Positions 36,455 through 43,822 of a stretch of 64,000 bases of DNA are shown piece by piece. The stretch comes from Pedobacter psychroterrae (GTDB lineage Bacteria; Bacteroidota; Bacteroidia; Sphingobacteriales; Sphingobacteriaceae). Made by a program: the position numbers and the translations under genes. The notes beneath the pieces were generated by a model. That model saw nothing but the letters and a program-made list of their open reading frames with translations, did no database searches and was not told where the DNA came from. The DNA lies in assembly GCF_004331695.1 (NCBI RefSeq), contig NZ_SJSL01000001.1:1302001-1366000 (forward strand). The letters are read 5' to 3'. Every line of letters begins with the position of its first letter. Position 1 is the stretch's first letter.

Positions 36455-39400
36455 ATGAAAATTGAACGTACACTCAAGGTGTTTTTGGGGATGATAATGA
36501 TTTCAGTGGCTGTTTTAGCGACTGCTTATGTTTACAAATTTGATAGAGAAAAACCTGATCCGGACCCTAAGAAAGAGCAGGAATCTTTTAAATTGGCTGA
36601 TGGTTTTGAAGTCACCTTGTTTGCCTCAGAACCGATGGTGGCCAAACCTATTCAAATGAATTGGGATGAAGATGGACGCCTATGGGTGGTGAGTAGTACA
36701 GCTTATCCGCATTTAAAAACAGGAGAACAGGCAAATGATAAGATCTTTGTTTTAGAAGATACCGACGGTGATGGTAAGGCTGATAAGTCTACCATTTTTG
36801 CAGAAGGTTTAATGACGCCTACGGGTATTTTACCTGGTGATGGTGGTGTTTACGTGGCCAATTCAACAGAAATCCTGTATTTGAGGGACACTGATGGCGA
36901 TGGGAAGGCAGACCTAAGACGTCAGGTGCTAACTGGCTTTGGAACAGGTGATACCCATCACTTGATTCATACTTTCCGTTGGGGACCAGAAGGAAGACTC
37001 TATTTTAACCAGTCTATTTACATTAATAGTCATGTCGAAACTCCTTTGGGTACAAAGAGGCTTGAAGGTGGAGGTGTTTGGAAATTGAACCCACAGACTT
37101 TGGATTTAGATGTTTATGCCAGGGGCTTGGTTAATCCCTGGGGATTGCGGTTTGATAAATGGGGGCAGTCTTTCCTGACAGATGGCGCAGGTGAAGAGGG
37201 TATTAATTATTCTTTCCCGGGCGCAACTTTTATTAGTGCCCCCGGTGCCGATAGAACCATACGTGGGTTGAATCCAGGGCAGCCTAAACACAGTGGACTG
37301 GATGTAATCTCTGGTCGTCATTTGCCTGAGTCCTGGCAAGGAAGCGTTATTACGAATGATTTTAGAGCCAATCGCATCAATCGTTTTAAGCTGGAAGAAC
37401 AAGGGAGCGGTTATTCATCAAAGCAGGTTGAGGATTTGATGTGGACAGATAATGTAGCATTTCGCCCGGTAGATATTACCCTAGGGCCAGATGGTGCAAT
37501 TTATGTAGCGGATTGGTATAATCCTATTATTCAGCATGGGGAGGTCGATTTTTATGATCCTCGTCGTGATCAGCAACATGGCCGTATCTGGCGCATTGTA
37601 GCTAAAAACAGGCCTCTGGTTAAAGTTCCTAAATTGAGTAAGGCCAACATCACGGAGCTCTTAGATGCTTTGAAATTGCCTGAGGATTGGACACGTTCAC
37701 AGGCTAAGCAGGTGTTGAAAAATCGCAGTGCTAAGGAAGTTATTCCAGCTTTGGAAAAATGGGTGGATCGTCTGGATAAAAAAGATGCAGACTATGAGCA
37801 TCAACAATTAGAAGCACTTTGGGTATATCAGTCCTTAGATGTGGTTAACCAAAAATTATTGAATAGTTTGCTGAATGCGGATGCGCATAATGCCAGAGCC
37901 GCTGCCATAAGAGCGCTTCAGCTTTGGTTTAACAAGGTTCCTGATGCGCAAGGCATATTGTCAAAAGCAATAGTAGATAAACATCCTCAAGTACGATTAG
38001 AAGCCGTGATTGCCCTGCGTAAATTAAATACGCCCGAAGCAGAACGTATTGCATTGAAGGCTTTAGAGCAGCCTATGGACGAATTTCTTGATTTTGCCTT
38101 ATGGCAAACTACGAGGGAATTGGAACCGGTATGGTTAAAAAAAGTTAAAGCTGATCCATCCTTTTTAGGTGATGCAAAGAAAACTGTATATGCATTAAAA
38201 TCGGTAAGTGATGCGGATGCGGTAACGCAAATGGTTCAACTTTATCAACAAAGTAAGGTGCCAGATGAATATGAGAAAGATGTTTTGAGCTCGATTGCCA
38301 AATATAGCAAGGCTGCAGACTTGGATATTCTTTTCAATCTAGCTGTTCAGGGAAACGGTAAACGTGATAAAAGTGTAGCGGCACAGTTGGGAACATTAGA
38401 AGATGCTATTCGTCAGCGGAATTTAAAGCCCGATCAAAATTTAAATCGTATTACATCATTTTTAGAGAATGAAGATGAAGCTGAAAGGACAAGTGCAATT
38501 CGTTTAGTAGGCTTGTGGAAGCTGGAAAGCTTAAGCTCCAGGTTAGCTATCCTTGCAAAAAAGGGGAATAAAAATATTAAGAAGGCTGCGCTTAGCTCTC
38601 TGGTGACAATAGGTTCAGCCCAATCGAAAAAATCATTGCAGGAACTAACTACTGTACAAAATCCTACGGATTTAAGAATATTGGCTATGGCACAATTGGT
38701 GAGTGTTGATGCCACTCAGGCCAGTAATATGGCCGTTACTTTATTAAAAACGCTACCTGTCCAAACCGATGTTGAAGAATTGTTTCAGGCACTATTGGCC
38801 AATAAAGAAAGTGTGAATGCCTTTTCTGCTGCAATTAGCGCCAAAAAAATCCCTGCAAGCTTTGCAAAAGTAGTGCGCGGGGCTATGCAACGTCAGTTGG
38901 TAGCAAATAGAAACAATGACCAAGATGTGAAAAATCTGAAAAAGGTATTGGAGGCTTCAGGCGGAGTTTTACCCCCAGAGCGAACTCCACAGCAGCCTAA
39001 TGATGAGCAAATTGCTAAATTGGCCAATGAAGTTAAAGGCTTGGGGAATCCTGATCTAGGAGAAGCCATATACAGAAAAACGACATTAAGTTGCCAGACC
39101 TGTCACGCTATTGGTGGTGCAGGCGGCCGTATCGGACCAGATTTGAGCAGTTTAGGAACAAGCTCTCCTGTTGAAACTATTATCCGTTCGATATTGTATC
39201 CTAACAAATCCATTAAAGAAGGTTTTGAACTGAAGAAAGTTGTTAAAAATGATGGAACTGAAGTTTTGGGATATCAGATTAGTGATGGTGCAGCAGATGT
39301 AGTTGTACGAGATATGAGTGGTAAGGAAGTAGCCATAGCCAAAGCGCAAATCAAAGTGATTGAAAAAGTGCCAGGTTCGTTAATGCCGCCAGGATTGACG

Positions 39401-39934
39401 ACCAATTTAAGTAAAGAAGAGTTTACTAATTTAGTAGCTTTCTTATCTAAAATTGGTGAAACAGGAAAATTCCGGGTTCCAAATGAGCGTTATGTACGTA
39501 GATGGAGAGCCGTAACAGCAAATAAAGAGTTAGGTGCTAAAATTAGTGTAAAAGGTTTGGACTTCATCACCAAAGCTGATACTAAAGCGCCAGTGGTGCC
39601 TTTTTATAGTAAAGTTTCAGGTGAATTGTTAGTTGCTGACTTGCCTGTTATTGATGTAAATAGTAAGCGATATAGTTTTGTAAAGTTTGATTTGGAGGTA
39701 TTGAATAAAGGAAATGTGAAATTGGCATTTAACACTACTTCGGGCGTAATGGCATGGGCTGGTCAAACTGTTTTGAAGTTTACAGAGAATGGAATAGTTA
39801 CCGGTCTTGCTCAAGGCATTCAGCAAATAACCTTAGCTATTGATCGTTCTGCTATAAAGGATGGGGTGTTAGCTATTCAATTACAAGATGCGGCGAATGA
39901 TGCTGCTCAAACCAGATTGGTGATGGGACAATAA
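36455..39934 (+). CDS. PVC-type heme-binding CxxCH protein (propeller - HEAT - cytochrome c)
   Basis: 1159 residues. N-terminal membrane anchor (about 9-27), then a six-bladed propeller of the membrane-bound dehydrogenase type (DGFEVTLFASEPMVAKPIQMNWDEDGRLWVV, FVLEDTDGDGKADKST, DGAIYVADWYNPIIQHGE), a long HEAT-repeat region (about 390-820), a cytochrome c domain with heme motif C880-Q-T-C-H884, and a C-terminal beta domain. The propeller-HEAT-cytochrome order is the family known from Planctomycetes and Bacteroidota, thought to oxidise sugars at the cell envelope; the substrate is unknown. Coupled to the SGNH hydrolase upstream. Confidence 0.88.
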   Translation: MKIERTLKVFLGMIMISVAVLATAYVYKFDREKPDPDPKKEQESFKLADGFEVTLFASEPMVAKPIQMNWDEDGRLWVVSSTAYPHLKTGEQANDKIFVLEDTDGDGKADKSTIFAEGLMTPTGILPGDGGVYVANSTEILYLRDTDGDGKADLRRQVLTGFGTGDTHHLIHTFRWGPEGRLYFNQSIYINSHVETPLGTKRLEGGGVWKLNPQTLDLDVYARGLVNPWGLRFDKWGQSFLTDGAGEEGINYSFPGATFISAPGADRTIRGLNPGQPKHSGLDVISGRHLPESWQGSVITNDFRANRINRFKLEEQGSGYSSKQVEDLMWTDNVAFRPVDITLGPDGAIYVADWYNPIIQHGEVDFYDPRRDQQHGRIWRIVAKNRPLVKVPKLSKANITELLDALKLPEDWTRSQAKQVLKNRSAKEVIPALEKWVDRLDKKDADYEHQQLEALWVYQSLDVVNQKLLNSLLNADAHNARAAAIRALQLWFNKVPDAQGILSKAIVDKHPQVRLEAVIALRKLNTPEAERIALKALEQPMDEFLDFALWQTTRELEPVWLKKVKADPSFLGDAKKTVYALKSVSDADAVTQMVQLYQQSKVPDEYEKDVLSSIAKYSKAADLDILFNLAVQGNGKRDKSVAAQLGTLEDAIRQRNLKPDQNLNRITSFLENEDEAERTSAIRLVGLWKLESLSSRLAILAKKGNKNIKKAALSSLVTIGSAQSKKSLQELTTVQNPTDLRILAMAQLVSVDATQASNMAVTLLKTLPVQTDVEELFQALLANKESVNAFSAAISAKKIPASFAKVVRGAMQRQLVANRNNDQDVKNLKKVLEASGGVLPPERTPQQPNDEQIAKLANEVKGLGNPDLGEAIYRKTTLSCQTCHAIGGAGGRIGPDLSSLGTSSPVETIIRSILYPNKSIKEGFELKKVVKNDGTEVLGYQISDGAADVVVRDMSGKEVAIAKAQIKVIEKVPGSLMPPGLTTNLSKEEFTNLVAFLSKIGETGKFRVPNERYVRRWRAVTANKELGAKISVKGLDFITKADTKAPVVPFYSKVSGELLVADLPVIDVNSKRYSFVKFDLEVLNKGNVKLAFNTTSGVMAWAGQTVLKFTENGIVTGLAQGIQQITLAIDRSAIKDGVLAIQLQDAANDAAQTRLVMGQ

Positions 39935-40020
39935 AGAGAAAATGAAGGAAACTACGGCCTGAACTAGAAACATATGAATCATAATATACACCACAATTAC
40001 TTCCTCGGACGAAGAGGATT

Positions 40021-40060
40021 AAAAAGCGATACAACGCTTGACTTTCAAGCGTTGTATCGC
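40021..40060 (-). terminator. Strong minus-strand hairpin terminator
   Basis: GCGATACAACGCTTGA (40026-40041) is perfectly repeated in inverse at 40045-40060 around a 3-base loop; A5 on the plus strand (40021-40025) gives T5 after the stem on the minus strand. Just upstream on the minus strand lies a tRNA-3'-end-like sequence, the usual order for a tRNA terminator. Confidence 0.75.
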
Positions 40061-40190
40061 CAAGTGGTCTCGACGATACAGAACTCGAACTATTTTATAG
40101 AAGACCTACTTAATGCGGCTGGTTGGAGGATGATCCATTTCACCCACTTCCTCCTGGTTTAACGGGGCTTTAGTCACCAAAATTTTCAAG

Positions 40191-40216
40191 GCCAGCAAGT
40201 ATTTTGCTGGCTTTTT
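40191..40216 (+). terminator. Plus-strand hairpin terminator
   Basis: GCCAGCAA (40191-40198), 5-base loop, TTGCTGGC (40204-40211), then T5. The nearest plus-strand gene ends 257 bases upstream (cytochrome-domain protein). Confidence 0.75.
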
Positions 40217-40230
40217 CATTTCTTACTTGA

Positions 40231-40269
40231 GCCGATATGAGCCAATAAGAACCGATAATGGGCCGATGA
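40231..40269. repeat. Four degenerate 10-bp direct repeats
   Basis: Units GCCGATATGA, GCCAATAAGA, ACCGATAATG, (G)GCCGATGAA follow each other with a 10-base period, one extra base before the last. Period matches one DNA turn. Confidence 0.6.
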
Positions 40270-40732
40270 ATTATAACAGATTATAATATGATCCAGGACC
40301 TACGCCTTGCCTGGGAATTTCAGCGAAAAGATGCAGCTGTTCCGCAATTAAACTGACGTCACTTTTCGGTTCAAACTGGCCAGTCAATTTCGCCTGAATG
40401 TGGCGTTTTTGAGTCTTAAAGGGATATTCTTACTACTTATTGACTAGTAATCCTGTTTCTGTCTAGGTGCATTTCAGCCGTTCTGGCTTCAGTTTTCAGC
40501 CTTAGATGAATACTCATACTGCTAATGATTTTTTGAGCTTTAAAACGGCTTATTTTGAGTGGCTGAAAAAGCTTGTCACTGTTGAGTCTTCAAATGGAGT
40601 TTTAATGGGATTGGATAGCGGAAAATTGTAGTAACGAGGATTGATTACCTTTGAACTATTAAATCCAACCAGGTTTAGTTTCTCTGGTCAAGCCTTAAGC
40701 GGCCAGTTTGGCCCGAAACGAAGCGGCCATCT

Positions 40733-41023
40733 TTATTGAAATATACATACTGTGGGATATTCGCCCTTCAGCCCATAGAGTATCTGGTGGGAAACTGCAT
40801 CCGCATAGGCTGTTCGCCTTTTCCTGGCGCCAGATTGGGCAAAACCTATCGCCACAAACGTTTTTGTCGTGTTGATAAATTTGACTGCTACCGACATTCT
40901 CTTTCTTGCCTCGACCTGCTTGTCCGAAGCCTTCTTTTTTTTCTTTTTGGATTTCATCTTAATGTAAGATTTCCCAAATCGGATGTAACCGCCACCAAGG
41001 ATTCCGCCTTTTAAAATTGCCAT
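40733..41023 (-). pseudogene. Truncated DUF6266-like gene
   Basis: 96 residues. The opening MAILKGGILGG and the blocks KQVEARKRMSVAVKFINTTKTFVAIGF and TAYADAVSHQILYGLKGEYP resemble DUF6266 proteins of Sphingobacteriales, which are usually about 210 residues long. The match ends at GEYP; six unrelated codons and a stop follow, and I see no continuation downstream. It therefore looks like the 5' part of a gene cut by deletion. DUF6266 genes are multicopy and often lie near mobile elements; function unknown. Confidence 0.45.
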
Positions 41024-41112
41024 ATGTTCTTTTTTTTTGTTTCTGAGTTCTTGTTAATTACTACTGTTAATTTTACTATTTATGCTTCAAAAATGTTTGG
41101 CAGATGCCTTCT

Positions 41113-41167
41113 ACCGTTGCTGTACCGTTCCTGCACCGTTGCTGTACCGTTCCTGCACCGTTACCAA
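41113..41167. repeat. Five 11-bp tandem units (ACCGTTGCTGT / ACCGTTCCTGC type)
   Basis: Two unit versions alternate: ACCGTTGCTGT, ACCGTTCCTGC, ACCGTTGCTGT, ACCGTTCCTGC, then ACCGTTACCAA. The invariant core is ACCGTT every 11 bases. Confidence 0.85.
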
Positions 41168-41223
41168 TAAGGTAGCAGTCGGTAAGCTTATCTGCTTGTT
41201 TCTGTTTCTTGCCATCTGGATTT

Positions 41224-41263
41224 CAGTCACGACCAGTCACGACCAGTCGCAACCAGTCGCGAA
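41224..41263. repeat. Four 10-bp tandem units (CAGTCACGAC type)
   Basis: CAGTCACGAC twice, then CAGTCGCAAC and CAGTCGCGAA; invariant core CAGTC every 10 bases. Iteron-like, 56 bases after the 11-bp array. Confidence 0.85.
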
Positions 41264-41359
41264 AAGAACTGGGCAAATGCTTTGATTTTTATTTATAGGT
41301 ATTTACATTCGGTCAATCTGGATGAGGCATCTTAATGTTTCATCATGCAATAACCCCGA

Positions 41360-41893
41360 ATGGAAAACCCCTCATTATACGAACAGCTGAGCAGGCTTCG
41401 TACTGCAACACCAGAATTGGTCAGGAAACTGACGGGTCTGTTTGTGCCAGTAACATTCCGGCGGGGAACTTTGCTTTCAGTGCCTGATCATACTTTACCT
41501 GTACTTTACTTTATCGAAAAAGGTGTGGTCAGGGGTTACTATTTCTATCATCAAGAGGAGTATCCCTGCTGGATCAGGAGAGGCGGATTTCTCTTGCCTG
41601 GTATTGGCTACTTTTTATTGGGGCAGCCAGACGTAATACAGAATGAAATGGAGCTTGAATGTGAACTGGTTACTAACGGCCTTTATTGCGGTGATCCGTC
41701 AGGTTACAATGATCCAAGGGCAGAAAAGCTCAGACCCAATGCTAAAGACTGGCGGTTGCTCTTACAGATAGACAGTAATGAGGAGACCGAAATGATGTGG
41801 GGAGACGTTGGCAGGCTCTATTTTTGGATCAAAGAAGAAGATTTAGCGGCAAAACGCTTTGAGAATTCATGGTGTATTCTACAGTGTTACTAA
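41360..41893 (+). pseudogene. Chimeric reading frame: Crp-type cNMP domain fused to the end of a DUF1963 gene
   Basis: 177 residues in one frame. Residues 1 to about 80 (LYEQLSRLRTATPELVRKLTGLFVPVTFRRGTLLSVPDHTLPVLYFIEKGVVRGYYFYHQEEYPCWIRRGGFLL) match the start of a cyclic-nucleotide-binding Crp/Fnr-like domain that stops mid-domain. Residues about 82-177 (GYFLLGQPDVIQNEMELECELVTNGLYCGDPSGYNDPR...WRLLLQIDSN...MMWGDVGRLYFWIKEEDLAAKRFENSWCILQCY) are the C-terminal half of a DUF1963/YwqG-like protein. The junction is near base 41600. An in-frame deletion joining two neighbouring genes is the simplest origin. Neither half should keep its function. Confidence 0.6.
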
Positions 41894-42198
41894 ATACTTA
41901 TCAGGAGATAGTTCAATACTTACTAGCTGAAAAAGATAATTGCTGTAATCGTGATTATAAAGGAAGGCATGGACGCCTTCAATATGAGTTTGTTTCCTTC
42001 CAGTTGCAATAAGTGGAGACGAAGTTTAAAAAACGGGGGATGACCACTCCGTGTCCATCCCCCGTATCTAAATTAACGCTCTCGGATATATATACGGAGT
42101 GTTTTAGGGTTTAGTATCTTTTATAATTGATTTTTATTTTAAGTTGTAGAAATAGAACATTTCTTTGACAATCCGGTAGATAGCTTTGGTTTTATGAT
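41894..42198 (-). other. 305-base gap carrying a terminator for the minus-strand pair to its right
   Basis: No gene is seen. The notable element is the GC-rich hairpin at 42033-42065, plus a nearby segment complementary to its loop (42094-42101). Confidence 0.5.
42028..42065 (-). terminator. GC-rich minus-strand terminator with loop-complementary segment
   Basis: ACGGGGGATG (42033-42042) pairs with CATCCCCCGT (42056-42065) around a 13-base loop; plus-strand A6 at 42028-42033 supplies the minus-strand T-run. CACTCCGT in the loop (42045-42052) is complementary to ACGGAGTG at 42094-42101, which on the minus strand is transcribed first. Confidence 0.75.
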
Positions 42199-42906
42199 TT
42201 ACTTGATAATTAGTTTTCTGATTGCAGCGAGGTGTGCAAACAATACGAGTGGAACGATAAATGAAGGAAGCCAACTGAATGGGAAATAGAGAATGGCTAT
42301 GTTCGGTTGGTCGAAAGCAAATTGTTGAAATGGTGATGGGGCGGATAACACCGCTGAAACTACAATATTTGCTAGCAGTGCAAGAGAAATGATGTTCCAA
42401 AGTAACAGGGAAGTTTTTCCCATTTTATTTTGCGCAATCCCGAAAAACCCCACTAATGGTGCAGTAAGTCCTGCAAGGATATCCAGGTTACGCCCTTCAA
42501 ATGTCATCAGTTCAGGAACGGCGCCATTGATGAACAGGGCATAAAGACACAATTCTACAGGGATTCTGATTAAGTGAACGTAAGTTAGCATTTGCATGGA
42601 TAATCTATCAATGAAGAGCTTGCCTTTTCGTGTAATGAAGAGTAGCAAAATTACAAGGATGGTCGGAAGAACCCCGAAAAGAATAATTCGGGGTGGTATG
42701 GCTTCCGGTGAATTGTTGTAAACATCCAGGTAGCTAAGAAGAGCCTGGAGCGCTAGCCAAACTGCAATGATAACGGTGGTTAGCTGCATATTTTTTTTGC
42801 CTACCGGTTTTGACATCGTGTAGATCAGCAGGACTATGCACCCAAAGGCGAGTAAGGTTGTGAAAATGAATGTAAGGGGCAGATACAGCGGTAGGTGTGG
42901 GAGCAT
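42199..42906 (-). CDS. Uncharacterised multi-pass membrane protein
   Basis: 235 residues; no family recognised. About seven hydrophobic helices are visible (roughly 10-30, 43-60, 72-92, 105-125, 143-160, 166-186, 205-228), with short polar loops and no obvious catalytic motif. It follows a small lipoprotein gene by 5 bases and ends before a strong terminator, so the two form a closed unit. The motif-free 7-helix layout gives no clue to substrate. Confidence 0.65.
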   Translation of the reverse strand: MLPHLPLYLPLTFIFTTLLAFGCIVLLIYTMSKPVGKKNMQLTTVIIAVWLALQALLSYLDVYNNSPEAIPPRIILFGVLPTILVILLLFITRKGKLFIDRLSMQMLTYVHLIRIPVELCLYALFINGAVPELMTFEGRNLDILAGLTAPLVGFFGIAQNKMGKTSLLLWNIISLALLANIVVSAVLSAPSPFQQFAFDQPNIAILYFPFSWLPSFIVPLVLFAHLAAIRKLIIK

Positions 42907-42911
42907 CGGAT

Positions 42912-43190
42912 CTAATAGGGAATTCCGGTTAAAGAGATGATGGTGTTATCGCTTTGTATATCGTGGCCATCTATCCGGTTCTTTTTCATGTCAAGGAATG
43001 CATCTATTTCTTGGCCGTTTTTTATTAGGGGATAGTTTAAAGAGGACAGGTGCTCTGATGTGGTTATTATAAGGTTATAGATGGTTTGTTCGCTGTTGTT
43101 GTCGACGCTGACAGCGATTCCTTTTCCCTGATCTGGTTTGCAGGCGTTGAGGGTTAGGGTGATGGCTAGAACTGTTAAGAGGTATTTCAT
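42912..43190 (-). CDS. Small lipoprotein of unknown function
   Basis: 92 residues. The signal MKYLLTVLAITLTLNACKPD has a lipobox (LNAC, Cys17). The mature part (IAVSVDNNSEQTIYNLIITTSEHLSSLNYPLIKNGQEIDAFLDM) looks like a single small beta domain. Encoded 5 bases before the membrane protein, so the two likely work together. No family recognised. Confidence 0.65.
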   Translation of the reverse strand: MKYLLTVLAITLTLNACKPDQGKGIAVSVDNNSEQTIYNLIITTSEHLSSLNYPLIKNGQEIDAFLDMKKNRIDGHDIQSDNTIISLTGIPY

Positions 43191-43397
43191 TGAATCTGCT
43201 GATTATTGGTTTTGACCACAAGCTTTTGGACATAGAAGGTTGAAACTTGTTGTCATGTGATCGCGTTTTAAAAGCAAATGTATAAAATTTAGCACTGAGG
43301 TTCCTTAAGTGCCACGACTACCAATACTCTTCATGTTTTAGTTAATTGTGTATGAAAATTCATTCATAATACTTAATTATGCTATTAATGAATGAAT

Positions 43398-43497
43398 TTT
43401 CATACATTATTGTATTAAATAAATTTTTCATACATTTGAATGATATTTCATACATAAACTAATAAAAAACACTAATTATGAATGATATTTCATACAT
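43398..43497 (+). promoter_or_regulatory. hipBA promoter with four TTTCATACAT operator copies
   Basis: TTTCATACAT occurs at 43398-43407, 43426-43435, 43446-43455 and 43488-43497; an inverted near-copy GTGTATGAAA starts at 43349. The last two lie in an exact 18-bp direct repeat, GAATGATATTTCATACAT (43438-43455, 43480-43497). The promoter TTG (43410-43412), 18 bases, TACATTTG (43431-43438) is overlapped by the second copy. The 305-base gap 43191-43495 holds nothing else obvious. Likely bound by HipB. Confidence 0.75.
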
Positions 43498-43822
43498 GAA
43501 CGCCAATAGCGACATTTCAATATTGAAACAGATTGGTGAGTTTATCAAAGAAAAAAGAGTTGAACAAAACATTAACCAGGATTCACTGGCCCGCGGTGCA
43601 GTCATCAGCCGATCTACATTGAGTCTGATAGAACGGGGTGAAAGTATCTCTTTGCTCAATTTAATCAAAATTTTACGGATGCTTGATGCACTATACGTAT
43701 TGGACAGATTTAAAATAGAACCGCAAATCAGTCCTATGCTGCTGGCAAAAGAGGAACATAAAAAACGTAAACGGGCATTCAGGGCGAAAGAAAACCCAGA
43801 GGAAGAAGAATTAGGATGGTAA
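43496..43822 (+). CDS. hipB: HipB-like antitoxin, Xre-family DNA-binding protein
   Basis: 108 residues from the ATG at 43496. An in-frame ATG at 43478 would add six residues but would place the fourth operator copy inside the gene, so 43496 is preferred. ILKQIGEFIKEKRVEQNINQDSLARGAVISRSTLSLIERGESISLLNLIKILRMLDAL is a complete Xre helix-turn-helix; the C-terminus is very basic then acidic (EEHKKRKRAFRAKENPEEEELGW), and could reach HipA as in other HipB proteins. It should neutralise HipA and repress the operon. It overlaps hipA by 7 bases. Confidence 0.88.
   Translation: MNANSDISILKQIGEFIKEKRVEQNINQDSLARGAVISRSTLSLIERGESISLLNLIKILRMLDALYVLDRFKIEPQISPMLLAKEEHKKRKRAFRAKENPEEEELGW

Larger units (their letters stand above)
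39935..40732. other. 798-base gene-poor stretch with hairpins and short repeats
   Basis: No convincing gene. It contains a 16-bp perfect inverted repeat (40026-40060), a tRNA-3'-end-like sequence (about 40064-40096, minus strand), a plus-strand terminator (40191-40216) and a tenfold-periodic GCCGATA-type repeat (40231-40269). The remainder is unremarkable A/T-rich DNA. It is probably the eroded edge of an integrated element. Confidence 0.6.
41024..41359. other. 336-base gap with two tandem-repeat arrays
   Basis: No gene is supported; the one short frame here is made of repeats. The stretch carries five 11-bp units (41113-41167) and four 10-bp units (41224-41263), described separately. Confidence 0.6.

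Noticed and set aside
40064..40150. Intact minus-strand tRNA gene
   Set aside because: The T-stem does not pair properly and there is no matching acceptor 5' strand, D-arm or anticodon arm.
39974..40162. 62-codon plus-strand frame across the 16-bp inverted repeat
   Set aside because: Most of its codons come from the hairpin and the tRNA-like stretch; no family resemblance.
41082..41285. 67-codon frame over the tandem repeats at 41.1 kb
   Set aside because: Its repetitive Cys-rich peptide is just the translation of the 11-bp repeat.
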